A stretch of 64,000 nucleotides of DNA from CAILZL01 sp963791615 (GTDB taxonomy: Bacteria; Pseudomonadota; Gammaproteobacteria; Steroidobacterales; Steroidobacteraceae): positions 62,001 through 126,000 of the forward strand of contig CAWBTE010000009.1 of assembly GCA_963791615.1 (NCBI GenBank). Reading direction: 5' to 3'. The notes under the pieces were generated by a model, which worked only from the letters and a program-made list of their open reading frames with translations, was not told where the DNA came from and did no database searches. A program made the position numbers and the translations under genes. Below, one piece after another: positions 27,559 to 36,111 of the stretch; position 1 is the first letter of the stretch; each line of letters begins with the position of its first letter.

Positions 27559-29262
27559 TTACTTCGTGACCATGACGTTAAGGACTGCAGAGCGGCCCTC
27601 ACGAATAGCTTGCACCGCAGCTTTAATCGTGCCGGATAGCAAAGCAACATCGCTGATCGTAGCGCTGAACATGTCGAACGGCTTGGCGAACTCGGCCAGA
27701 TCGGGCTGAGTCGACAGATCCGTGCCCGGGAAAGTCTTGTGCGTTACCGCGGCGCCATCCGGGTAGGCGCGCAGATGGTTGTACTTCATGGACAGATATT
27801 GCTTGTTATTGAAGATGACGATCAACAGCGGCAGCTTGTAGTCACGCGCTGCAGCCAGTGATGTGATTATCGGGTTGTACAGGAAGGTGCCATCGCCCAG
27901 TGTCAGGACGACTGGACGATCACCGCTGGCCAGCTTCACGCCCAGCGCCACGGCAATACCCTGGCCCAGTCCACCCTGCACGTAGTAGTAGCCTTCCGGC
28001 TGGTCGATCATCAGATGCTGCTGTACCACGCGGCTATGCGTGATGCTCTCATCGACAAACACGGCCTCTGAACCCAGCGCTTCACGCAATTCCTTCACCA
28101 GCAGCGCCGGATCAATGGGGCCGCCGCTCGCGGCTGCCTTGGTCTCTGCTTCCAGCATCCTGGCAACCTGGACATTGTGAGAAGCCGTCAGGTACACACG
28201 TCGTTCTTCCACCAGCGTCTTGTCGAAGCCGCGCTTCTTCAATACCTGGGTGACTTGGCGCAGCGTTTCGCCGACTTCACCTTCGAGATAGGCATCGGCA
28301 AACAGCACCTGATAGACGATGTGCGGACGTTGTGGCACTTCATCAATCACTACAGTTGCAGCATGCGGTGGCTTGTTGCTGGGTGGATACCAGGGCGCGC
28401 GGCAATTGATGAGCAGCACCAGGTCGGTCGTGGCCGTGAATGGATCGGCTACCGAACCTTGATGCATGGGATTCGTGCGCGGGAAATTGGCGCACACCGC
28501 AGATTGAGGCTCGATCACCGGCAGGGCCAGCAGCTCGCACAATTCGACCAGTGCCTTGAAGGTATTGCCATCGCGGCCTGCGGTTTCCGTGAGGATGACA
28601 GGATGCTTCGCGGCGATCAGGCGATCAGCCAAGGCTTCAATTTCTTCTGGAGCAGCCAGCTTGCGACCGGCCGGTGCAGTGGGTTTGGTGAACTTGGGTG
28701 GCGTCCATGGCGTGAGCAGCACTTCGACGGGCACATTGAGAAAGCAGGGGCCCGCAGGCGCACGCACCGACAGCTCGGTGGTACGGATCACCATCTCGTA
28801 AAGCACCTCGACGGTCGGCGCCATGTTTGACCACTTGGTGATGTTTTCGACCAGCGCTTGAGGTCCGCCTACGACGGAGAGATTGCGGTACCACTGCGAG
28901 CCTGGATCCATTTCCGGGCGTTCGCCGTAGGTGATGGACTCCGAAGACATCACGATCATGGGCGCACCGCTGAGTAACGCGCCGTGAATCGCGCAGGTGC
29001 CCTGCAGCAGGCCGGGACCGGCGTGAAGCAGTACGGCCTGCGGACGGCCTGTCACCAGCGCATAGCCGGTGGCCATGCCTACTGCGACCGTTTCATGCCA
29101 CAGATCGAGATAAGCGGGACCGACAACGTTGTCCACTTTCTGCCTGACCACGGCTTCCCACGCCGGTGCCCATTCGGAGCCCGGACAGGAGAAGACATAG
29201 TCGATGCCGAGCGCGCGGAAAGCCGAGAAAATTGCTTCGCCGCCGTCTATGTATCGCTTCAT
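27559..29262 (-). CDS. ThDP-dependent enzyme, acetolactate synthase/benzoylformate decarboxylase type
   Basis: A 567-residue enzyme with the three-domain POX/ALS fold. The N-terminal Glu that activates ThDP is in LWHETVAVGMATGYA. The cofactor motif is TLGDGTFLYN...IVIFNNKQY (GDG-X-NN) near residues 460-495. It could decarboxylate a 2-oxo acid or join two carbonyls. No transmembrane or signal segment. Of the two possible starts, ATG 29262 and GTG 29271, neither has a strong Shine-Dalgarno. It lies downstream of the amidohydrolase, separated by a long stem-loop (29325-29360). Confidence 0.87.
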   Translation of the reverse strand: MKRYIDGGEAIFSAFRALGIDYVFSCPGSEWAPAWEAVVRQKVDNVVGPAYLDLWHETVAVGMATGYALVTGRPQAVLLHAGPGLLQGTCAIHGALLSGAPMIVMSSESITYGERPEMDPGSQWYRNLSVVGGPQALVENITKWSNMAPTVEVLYEMVIRTTELSVRAPAGPCFLNVPVEVLLTPWTPPKFTKPTAPAGRKLAAPEEIEALADRLIAAKHPVILTETAGRDGNTFKALVELCELLALPVIEPQSAVCANFPRTNPMHQGSVADPFTATTDLVLLINCRAPWYPPSNKPPHAATVVIDEVPQRPHIVYQVLFADAYLEGEVGETLRQVTQVLKKRGFDKTLVEERRVYLTASHNVQVARMLEAETKAAASGGPIDPALLVKELREALGSEAVFVDESITHSRVVQQHLMIDQPEGYYYVQGGLGQGIAVALGVKLASGDRPVVLTLGDGTFLYNPIITSLAAARDYKLPLLIVIFNNKQYLSMKYNHLRAYPDGAAVTHKTFPGTDLSTQPDLAEFAKPFDMFSATISDVALLSGTIKAAVQAIREGRSAVLNVMVTK

Positions 29263-29324
29263 GGAGATCACTTGTCGAAAGACATGACTGAAGGACAGGA
29301 ATCATTTGCAGACCCTATCCGGTA

Positions 29325-29360
29325 AACAGGCTGCTGAATGATGACATCCAGCAGCCTGTT
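29325..29360 (-). terminator. Stem-loop between amidohydrolase and ThDP genes
   Basis: Perfect 12-base arms (29325-29336 with 29349-29360) and a 12-base loop lie just after the amidohydrolase stop codon. There is only a short T stretch on the minus strand, so it may act as a partial terminator or mRNA-stabilising hairpin that lowers ThDP enzyme expression. Confidence 0.55.
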
Positions 29361-29388
29361 ATTCGATACCGAACAATTCAGCGAAGAA

Positions 29389-30252
29389 TTACTTCGAGGG
29401 CGGCCAGTCCAGGCACTTGCTGATGCCCAGTCCCATGATCTGCTCCAGCTCAGCCGGCTTCAACGACGTGAAGTGCCTGGTGAACTGCTCGATGGTGTCC
29501 TTGTAGGTCAGGCCGTGGTCCATCAAACGGGTAATGTCAGTCCCCCAGAAGCAACGCTCGGGCCCCATCTTGTTCACCATGTTGCGAACATACTTTTCGA
29601 TGTTCAGGTTAGGGAAGGGCTGGGTGGAGTAGCCGGGCAGGGCGGAGACTTTCACATAAATGTTCGGGTATTCGGCCAGATCGGCGGTTTCTTCGGCCCA
29701 GTAACCAATGGCATCGTCCACGCAACGGGCCATGATTCCCATGTGGTCGATAATGATCTTCAGGCCCGGGTGGCGCTTGGCGATCTGGCCCAGCTCGGCC
29801 TTCCAGATCGGCGCATGCACCATGGTCGGGATGCCGTGTTTTTCGGCGAAGGGCCAGTACCAATCGACGGTGCCGTCGATCATCCAGTTACGGTCTTGCG
29901 GACGGTGGAAAGTCAGGCGGGTGCCCTTCATGCCCGGAATGCTCTTCCAGTCCTTCAACCAGGCCTTGGATTCTTCGGGCTTGTTCTGCGGCACGCGGGC
30001 CATGATGCCGAAGCGGTCGGGATGGGCTTCGCAGGCTTCAACAGCGTAGTCGATGCGGTCGCCCTCCCAGGAAGGCGGCAGGATCAGGGCACGATTGACA
30101 CCGGCCTCATTCATCAGCTTGATGCATTCCTGGTAGCTGAAGGCTTCCGCGCGGTGGCCGTTGAGCTTCATGCGCTCGCGGGCACCCTTGAGCCAGGGAC
30201 GATCCGGCGTCTCGTCCTTCCAGATATGTACTTGTGAATCGACAATAAACAT
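29389..30252 (-). CDS. Amidohydrolase 2 family metal-dependent hydrolase
   Basis: A 287-residue TIM-barrel protein of the amidohydrolase-related group that includes LigI, gamma-resorcylate decarboxylase and ACMSD. It starts MFIVDSQVHIWKDETPDRPW; the usual HxH is QxH here (Q-V-H), a known subgroup. Later sites are PTMVHAPIW, IIIDHMGI and FWGTDITRL with the final Asp. It may hydrolyse a lactone or decarboxylate an acid. ATG 30252 is preferred over 30270 because GGAGA lies upstream at good distance. It forms a unit with the ThDP gene and diverges from the cupin gene. Confidence 0.85.
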   Translation of the reverse strand: MFIVDSQVHIWKDETPDRPWLKGARERMKLNGHRAEAFSYQECIKLMNEAGVNRALILPPSWEGDRIDYAVEACEAHPDRFGIMARVPQNKPEESKAWLKDWKSIPGMKGTRLTFHRPQDRNWMIDGTVDWYWPFAEKHGIPTMVHAPIWKAELGQIAKRHPGLKIIIDHMGIMARCVDDAIGYWAEETADLAEYPNIYVKVSALPGYSTQPFPNLNIEKYVRNMVNKMGPERCFWGTDITRLMDHGLTYKDTIEQFTRHFTSLKPAELEQIMGLGISKCLDWPPSK

Positions 30253-30327
30253 TGCTTGCGGTCTCCGCATCGGCTTTCAGGATGCGCCATCTAATCACAG
30301 TTGCACTTTCCCGAGTCATTCCTATGT

Positions 30328-30379
30328 GCAATTCAAAGGTGCATGCTCGTAAACAGTCGTACCTGTACATTTGAATTGC
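30328..30379. promoter_or_regulatory. Dyad in the amidohydrolase/cupin divergent promoter region
   Basis: Perfect 10-base arms GCAATTCAAA (30328-30337) and TTTGAATTGC (30370-30379) are separated by 32 bases. It lies between two divergent genes of the catabolic island and may be bound by a regulator that controls both. Confidence 0.5.
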
Positions 30380-30472
30380 GCAGGGGCATCGCCGTACCCC
30401 GACCGAGTGTGTTGTGATGTAAGTCAACAGGTTGGTGAGATCGAAAACTTAAGCTGCATCTTTGGAAATTCC

Positions 30473-30895
30473 ATGAGTAAAGTAACTATTGTCAAGGTTG
30501 ATCAGGTTAAGGTTCTTGATCGAGGCCATGGCATCAAGACCATTCCGCTGATTACGCATATGTCTGCTGATCAGCCGGCATTCACCACGGGTATCAGCAC
30601 TTACCCCAAGGGTGAAGGCGCGCCGTTGCACGCGCATAACGTGCCTGAGCAAGTCACCCTGCTTGAAGGACAGGGTGAAGTGGAGATCGATGGTGTCGTG
30701 ACGCCACTCAAGCAGTACGACAGCACCTACATACCTGGCAATGTGACGCATGCTTTCCGCAATACCGGCTCCGAGCCCATGATGATTCTCTGGGTGTATG
30801 CCTCCAGCTACGTGACGCGCACGTTCGCGGATTCCGGAAAAACGGTGGAGCATTTGTCTGCCGAAGATCTGATGGGTCTTGCCAGCGACAAATAG
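30473..30895 (+). CDS. Cupin-domain protein
   Basis: A 140-residue single-domain cupin. Motif 1 is KGEGAPLHAHNVPEQVTLLEGQGEVEIDG and motif 2 is YIPGNVTHAFRNTGSEPMMILWVY, with the expected His, His, Glu and His metal ligands. Cupins of this size include small dioxygenases, isomerases and binding proteins. It is the last gene of the catabolic island and diverges from the amidohydrolase. ATG 30473 is chosen because it starts at the conserved strand; the frame opens upstream at 30371. Confidence 0.83.
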   Translation: MSKVTIVKVDQVKVLDRGHGIKTIPLITHMSADQPAFTTGISTYPKGEGAPLHAHNVPEQVTLLEGQGEVEIDGVVTPLKQYDSTYIPGNVTHAFRNTGSEPMMILWVYASSYVTRTFADSGKTVEHLSAEDLMGLASDK

Positions 30896-30968
30896 CTATC
30901 AAGTTAAATTATAACATAATATACATTATGCGAAGTAGTGGAGGTGCCCGTAATACACTCCCGTCCAG

Positions 30969-31469
30969 CTATTTCTCCGGTTTCTGGTTCAGTTTGAACT
31001 CGGCAAAGTCATCCATCTTGAATTCGATGGTATCCCAGCGTGTTGATTCCTCGTGCCTGGCCTGGCGTTTGATGGCGTCAATGATGTCCCTGTCATTCCA
31101 CTGGATTACTTCGCTGGCAAGCGCTTCGAGCAGCACCGGGGTTTTTTCCTTGACGCCAAAGGTACTAAGAACCACCACCGGCTTGTCCAGACCCTTGGCG
31201 CAGTTAACCTGAAAATCCATCCAGTCTTTATGTTCCTGATACTGGCCCGCTGGTATCAGCACAATTTCCGCCAGCGCGATCTGTTTGCGTAACTCCTGAC
31301 GCAGGCTGTCTTTGTCCTGTGCGGTCGGCAATTCCGGCACGCTGCAGTTCTTGTAAAAGAAATTCCGGGAGCCTTCCAGATACTCAAATACGCGCCGGTA
31401 GTCGTCGTTGCTGGCGAACGCGTGTGCGACAAATATGCGTACAGGATTCTGTTGCGATACCGAATTCAT
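30969..31469 (-). CDS. TIR-like domain protein (DUF1863/ThsB type), stand-alone
   Basis: A 166-residue protein that is almost entirely one TIR-like Rossmann domain. Landmarks are VRIFVAHAFASNDDYRRVFEYL, SRNFFYKNCSVPE, EIVLIPAGQYQEHKDWMDFQ and the C-terminal VIQWNDRDIIDAIKRQA. These match the MTH538/DUF1863 family, which includes ThsB of the Thoeris anti-phage system. Proteins of this group make a NAD-derived signal or bind nucleotides. No ThsA-like partner lies nearby, so the role is open. The next gene, divergent by 108 bases, is an EEP-fold enzyme. Confidence 0.8.
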   Translation of the reverse strand: MNSVSQQNPVRIFVAHAFASNDDYRRVFEYLEGSRNFFYKNCSVPELPTAQDKDSLRQELRKQIALAEIVLIPAGQYQEHKDWMDFQVNCAKGLDKPVVVLSTFGVKEKTPVLLEALASEVIQWNDRDIIDAIKRQARHEESTRWDTIEFKMDDFAEFKLNQKPEK

Positions 31470-31577
31470 TCACGACTCCCTTGCAATACCCACAATCGCC
31501 AAAATAAAGCTGATTGCCGGTTGTGCCAATTCTAAGCCCGGGTTATACGTGGAAAACAGTCTCCAACGCACATCGAT

Positions 31578-32318
31578 ATGAAATTTCTGCTGTACAACAT
31601 ACGTTACGCAACCGGCACCGGCGCCATGTTCCACTTGCCGGTACCCGGGGCGGGATATTTGCGCAGCAATCCGCGAGTGCTGGCTGACATTACCCGCTTT
31701 ATCAAGCAGCAGGATCCCGACATCGTCGGCCTGATTGAAGTGGATACCGGTTCAGTGCGCTCGGGACTGATCAACCAGGCGCACTACATAGCCGATTCAC
31801 TGGGGCATTACTCGATATACGAGTGCAAGTATGGCACGTCATCCATCAACCAGTTTCTGCCCATTGTGCGCAAGCAATCCAATGCATTTCTGGCCGCACC
31901 GCGCGTAGAGGGTGAACGGTTTCATTATTTTGATACCGGCATCAAGCGGCTCATCATTGAACTGGAACTGGAGGATTGCGCCATATTCCTGGTGCACCTG
32001 TCACTCAAGTTCCGGCATCGCCATGATCAGTTGCGCTATCTGCATGGACTGGTCAAGCAATGCAGCAAACCGGTGATTGTGGCGGGCGATTTCAATACCT
32101 TCTGGGGTGATCATGAAATCTACCTGTTTTGCCAGGCTGCAGGACTGGTCAGCGCCAATCCGCAGGGGTTGTCGACCTACCCCAGCCAGTCGCCTCGCAA
32201 AGAGCTGGATTTCATACTGCATTCCAAAGAGATAACCATCACGCGCTTTGAAATTCCCAGAGTCACCTACTCGGATCACTTGCCACTGGTCTGTGAGTTC
32301 GACATTGCCGGACGTTAA
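31578..32318 (+). CDS. Endonuclease/exonuclease/phosphatase (EEP) family protein
   Basis: A 246-residue EEP-fold metal-dependent phosphodiesterase. The catalytic pieces are LLYNIRYA (Asn), VGLIEVDTGS (Glu metal ligand), FLVHLSLKFRH, VIVAGDFNTFWG (Asp and Asn) and TYSDHLPLVCEFD (Asp, His). It could cut nucleic acid, nucleotides or a phospholipid; related short proteins are annotated only by fold. No signal peptide. Its start region faces the TIR-like gene. The following beta-oxidation gene is 79 bases away. Confidence 0.83.
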   Translation: MKFLLYNIRYATGTGAMFHLPVPGAGYLRSNPRVLADITRFIKQQDPDIVGLIEVDTGSVRSGLINQAHYIADSLGHYSIYECKYGTSSINQFLPIVRKQSNAFLAAPRVEGERFHYFDTGIKRLIIELELEDCAIFLVHLSLKFRHRHDQLRYLHGLVKQCSKPVIVAGDFNTFWGDHEIYLFCQAAGLVSANPQGLSTYPSQSPRKELDFILHSKEITITRFEIPRVTYSDHLPLVCEFDIAGR

Positions 32319-32397
32319 CAGGCGCAGGACAGGAAAGTCCTTTTTCAGCACCATGTTAAGGGTTACAGTACAAAAATAACTCCAATCAGGTGGGCTC

Positions 32398-34434
32398 ATG
32401 ACCGATAACTCCAGCCTTGAGATGTGGAAAATTACTGTCGATGGCGATCAAGTGGCGTGGCTGGAGTTCAACAAGCCCGAAGCCTCCGCCAATACCTTGT
32501 CGCGTGATGCCATGGTGGGGCTGGATCAGAAGCTGATCGAGCTGGAAAAACTCAAGCCCCGGGCAGTGGTGGTGATCTCGACCAAGGAAAGTGGCTTCAT
32601 TGCTGGTGCTGACATCAGGGAATTCACTGCGCTGAATACGGTTCCACAAGCCTACGAACTGATCCGCTCCGGTCAGCGGGTGCTGGATCGACTGGAGCAA
32701 TTGCCCTGCCCCACCGTCGCTGCCATACATGGTTTTGCCTTGGGTGGCGGTCTGGAACTGGCGCTGGCCTGTCGTTATCGAGTCGCTGCCAGCGATGGCA
32801 AATCATCACTGGGATTGCCTGAAGTTCAGCTGGGTATTCATCCCGGCTTCGGCGGCACCGTACGTGCTGTCAATCTGTTGGGGCCAGTCGTTGCGATGGA
32901 CCTGATGCTGACCGGCAAAACCATTCGGGCGGACAAAGCCAAAGCCATCGGCCTGGTGGATCGGCTGGTGCCATTTGCCGAGTTGCGTACGACTGCGAAA
33001 GAAATTGCTTTGCAGGCGCCGACGCCGCATCAGCCACCTTTTATGGCGCAGTTGATGAATCTTGGCCTGATTCGACCCTTTATCGCCCGCAAAATGCGTC
33101 AGCAGGTGCGCCGCCATGCGCTCCCGGAACACTATCCCGCTCCCTATGCTGTCATTGATCTCTGGCAGCAACAGGGCGCCAATGGTGGTGCTGCCTATGA
33201 AGCTGAGGCACGCTCTATTGCGGCCATGTTCTGCACGCCAACCTCACGCAATCTGGTGCGGGTATTCCTGTTGCAGGATCGTCTGAAAAATCTTGGTGGC
33301 AAGCAGGGTGCAAAAGCAACTCATGCGCATGTGATCGGTGCGGGAGTCATGGGTGGCGATATCGCCAGCTGGTGCGCGGCGCGTGGTCTGCAAGTGTCAT
33401 TGCAGGACCGTGCCATGCAGTACATCCAGCCAGCGCTCGATCGTGCCGCAACATTTTTCGAAAAGCGTTATCCCGATCCGGTTGAGCGCAACAAAGTCGC
33501 TGAGCGATTGCGTGCTGATGTTGATGCTGAACAGGTCAGCAACGCGGATGTCGTGATTGAGGCGATCTTCGAGAATGTTGCTGCCAAGAAGGAGTTGTAC
33601 GCCCGGCTGGAATCGAAACTGAAACCCGGCGCCATCCTGGCCAGCAATACCTCCAGCATCGTGCTGGAATCGCTGGCGGATGGCTTGCAGGATCCCGGAC
33701 GTTTTGTCGGTCTGCACTTCTTCAATCCGGTAGCGCGCATGCCGCTGGTGGAGATCATTCAATCCGCACAGACACGGCCGGAGGTGCTCCAGTCCGCCAT
33801 GGACTTTGCACGTCAACTCGACAAGCTGCCTGTTCCCTGTCGCAGCGCGCCCGGCTTCGTGGTCAACCGTATCCTGATGCCCTATCTGAACGAGGCCATG
33901 CGTGCCGCTGATGAGGGCGTACCGCTGGCGCTGATCGACAAGGTGGCCACGGACTTCGGCATGCCCATGGGCCCGATTGAGCTGGCGGATGTGGTCGGTC
34001 TGGATGTCTGCCTTCATGTCGGTGCAATCCTGGCGCAAGCCTACTCACGCCCACAGGCGAAGATCATCCAGTCGCTGGTCGAGCAAAAGCAGCTGGGCAA
34101 GAAGTCCGGTCAGGGCTTCTATGTCTGGCAGGATGGCAAACCGCTCAAGCCAAGTGTGGCCGGTGCGAACATACCAACTGATCTGGAAGACCGGTTGATA
34201 TTGTCCATGCTCAACGAGTCGATGGCCGTGTTACGTGAACAGATCGTGGCTGATGCGGATCTGCTCGATGCGGCAGTGATCTTCGGCGCGGGCTTCGCGC
34301 CCTTCCGGGGTGGCCCTCTGCAGCACGCTCGCAGTGTCGGGCCGGACCGGATCGTTTCAAAACTGCAACAGCTGGCCGGCCGCCATGGGACTCATTTTCA
34401 GCCTGATCCCGGCTGGAAAAATGCTCTGATCTAG
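32398..34434 (+). CDS. Enoyl-CoA hydratase/3-hydroxyacyl-CoA dehydrogenase (FadB/FadJ type)
   Basis: A 678-residue multifunctional beta-oxidation alpha subunit. The crotonase half (1-190) has IAGADIREF and GGGLELALACRYRVA with the active-site Glu and PEVQLGIHPGFGGT. The dehydrogenase half has the NAD motif HVIGAGVMGGDIA (about 305) and ASNTSSIVLESLADGLQDPGRFVGLHFFNPVARMPLVEI. C-terminal domain motifs PGFVVNRILMPYLNEA and FGAGFAPFRGGPL are present. It is shorter than E. coli FadB (729). No thiolase gene is next to it, so the partner must be elsewhere. Confidence 0.92.
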   Translation: MTDNSSLEMWKITVDGDQVAWLEFNKPEASANTLSRDAMVGLDQKLIELEKLKPRAVVVISTKESGFIAGADIREFTALNTVPQAYELIRSGQRVLDRLEQLPCPTVAAIHGFALGGGLELALACRYRVAASDGKSSLGLPEVQLGIHPGFGGTVRAVNLLGPVVAMDLMLTGKTIRADKAKAIGLVDRLVPFAELRTTAKEIALQAPTPHQPPFMAQLMNLGLIRPFIARKMRQQVRRHALPEHYPAPYAVIDLWQQQGANGGAAYEAEARSIAAMFCTPTSRNLVRVFLLQDRLKNLGGKQGAKATHAHVIGAGVMGGDIASWCAARGLQVSLQDRAMQYIQPALDRAATFFEKRYPDPVERNKVAERLRADVDAEQVSNADVVIEAIFENVAAKKELYARLESKLKPGAILASNTSSIVLESLADGLQDPGRFVGLHFFNPVARMPLVEIIQSAQTRPEVLQSAMDFARQLDKLPVPCRSAPGFVVNRILMPYLNEAMRAADEGVPLALIDKVATDFGMPMGPIELADVVGLDVCLHVGAILAQAYSRPQAKIIQSLVEQKQLGKKSGQGFYVWQDGKPLKPSVAGANIPTDLEDRLILSMLNESMAVLREQIVADADLLDAAVIFGAGFAPFRGGPLQHARSVGPDRIVSKLQQLAGRHGTHFQPDPGWKNALI

Positions 34435-34592
34435 CTTCGTGCAATCAGGCAATCAATCACATTTTGGCTGGAAAGTGAGGCACCCAGCTGATAGCGCTGT
34501 GCTACCATCCAGTCAATATCCGTCGGGTCGGCATGGCACAAATGCCTGACTGGATCACGTAAACAATTACCGAAAATCTAGTCAGAGAGTCA

Positions 34593-35657
34593 ATGGAGAG
34601 CAAACCCCTCGATCTCGGTACCTTGAGATCATTCACGCCCCTCGATGGCCTGAAATCCGAAAACCTCAACGCGCTGGCACGCAAGGCAGCGTTGCGTGAG
34701 TTGGTGCTCGACAAAATCCTGTTCAATCAGGGTGACAATGACAAGCGCACGCTGTACCTGGTCAGCGGTGTAGTTGAATTGAAGCAGGACGGCAAGACGG
34801 TTGCGGTCATTCGTGCCGGAACTCCTGAAGCCCGTAATCCCATCGCACCCATCATGCCGCGGCGCTACACAGCCGTTGCGGCCTCTAACCGTGTTGAACT
34901 GCTGACCATCGACAGTGACTTGCTGGATGTGATGCTGACCTGGGATCAAACCGGCTCGTATGAGGTGGGTGAACTGGGTGGCACTGCTTCCATGGATGAT
35001 GTTGCTGATGACTGGATGACCGTAATGTTGCAGACCAAGGCCTTTCACAAGGTGCCGCCGGCCAATATCCAGGCCATTTTCATGCGTCTGCAGCGTGCCG
35101 ACTTCAAGGCTGGACAGGCGGTCATCAAGCAGGGTGACGAGGGTGATTTTTTCTATGTCATCGTCAAAGGCAAGTGTCAGGTTACCCGCGAGACGCCGCT
35201 GAACAAGGAAGGCATCAAGCTGGCTGAGCTGGGTATCGGCGAATCATTTGGTGAAGAGGCGCTGATTTCCGAAGCCAAGCGCAATGCCACCGTGACCATG
35301 ATCTCCGATGGCACGCTGATGCGACTGGGCAAGGACGACTTCAAGCAGCTGCTCAATGAGCCCATGCTTGAGTATGTTGATCAGTATCAGGCCGAGCAAT
35401 TGGTAGCCAAGGGCGCCAAATGGCTGGATGTGCGTCTGCCCTCCGAGTTTGAAACCCAGCATCTCGACAACGCGTTGAATATTCCGCTGTATTTCCTGCG
35501 CATCAAGCTCAAGACGCTCGACAAAGACACACACTACGTTGTGTATTGCGATACTGGTCGGCGCAGTTCTGCTGCGGCCTACATCCTGTCAGAACGCGGT
35601 TTCCACACCTACGTACTGCAGGGCGGCTTGCAGACGATGATCATGCTGGAAAAATAG
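34593..35657 (+). CDS. Double cNMP-binding domain protein fused to rhodanese
   Basis: A 354-residue cytosolic protein. The N-terminal part (about 10-130) is a cyclic-nucleotide-binding-like barrel that lost most key residues. The second barrel (about 145-255) keeps ADFKAGQAVIKQGDEGDFFYVIVKGKCQV and LGIGESFGEEALISEAKRNATV, the phosphate cassette type pattern. A rhodanese domain (about 265-350) ends it, with active Cys in YCDTGRRSS. It could sense a nucleotide and act on sulfur, but that is inference. It is alone on its strand beside the convergent PilZ gene. Confidence 0.85.
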   Translation: MESKPLDLGTLRSFTPLDGLKSENLNALARKAALRELVLDKILFNQGDNDKRTLYLVSGVVELKQDGKTVAVIRAGTPEARNPIAPIMPRRYTAVAASNRVELLTIDSDLLDVMLTWDQTGSYEVGELGGTASMDDVADDWMTVMLQTKAFHKVPPANIQAIFMRLQRADFKAGQAVIKQGDEGDFFYVIVKGKCQVTRETPLNKEGIKLAELGIGESFGEEALISEAKRNATVTMISDGTLMRLGKDDFKQLLNEPMLEYVDQYQAEQLVAKGAKWLDVRLPSEFETQHLDNALNIPLYFLRIKLKTLDKDTHYVVYCDTGRRSSAAAYILSERGFHTYVLQGGLQTMIMLEK

Positions 35658-35693
35658 ATCCGGTCGGGTCCGGTCATAGAGACGACTGGTTAT

Positions 35694-36044
35694 TCACATC
35701 GTATGGGTGGGCTTGTCGCCGCCCAGCGCACCCGCCAGATAACTCTCAATCTTGCGCTGGGTATTGCCGCGATCCTGTTCACTGAACTGCACGCCAATGC
35801 CGGCGGTGCGCTTGCCCTGTGCACCCTTGGGCGTCATCCAGATCACCTTGCCGGCCACCGGCAGCTTTTCGTCTTCGCCCATCAGGTTCAGGAGCATGAA
35901 AACTTCATCGCCCAGACGGTAGTTGCTGTTGGTGGGAATGAACAACCCGCCATTCTTCACGAAGGGCATGTAGGCGAGGTACAGCGCGCTCTTGTCCTTG
36001 ATGGTCAGAGTCAACAGGCCGGGTTTGCTACTAGGTTGCCGCAT
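35694..36044 (-). CDS. PilZ-domain protein
   Basis: A 116-residue PilZ-like protein, last gene of the fab-holB cluster as in Pseudomonas, where it is the founding PilZ. It has LFIPTNSNYRLGDEVFMLLNLM and GKVIWMTPKGAQGKRTAGIGVQF. The RxxxR and (D/N)xSxxG c-di-GMP motifs are not clearly present, so it is probably a type IV pilus assembly factor rather than a c-di-GMP sensor. ATG 36044 is chosen over GTG 36056; the Shine-Dalgarno is weak for both. Confidence 0.83.
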   Translation of the reverse strand: MRQPSSKPGLLTLTIKDKSALYLAYMPFVKNGGLFIPTNSNYRLGDEVFMLLNLMGEDEKLPVAGKVIWMTPKGAQGKRTAGIGVQFSEQDRGNTQRKIESYLAGALGGDKPTHTM

Positions 36045-36111
36045 TGAGAAATTCACAGTTTTCCAGGCACAGGTCTATGGGGTCGTCCAATCTCTAAGCA
36101 ATTTACACAGC

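Noticed and set aside
29338..30237. 299-codon plus-strand frame opposite the amidohydrolase
   Set aside because: The minus strand codes a clear amidohydrolase; the antisense frame has no recognisable domain and arises from high-GC codon bias.
30969..31469. Complete Thoeris defence system
   Set aside because: Only a ThsB-like protein is present; no SIR2-SLOG ThsA or TM-type ThsA gene was found in the window.
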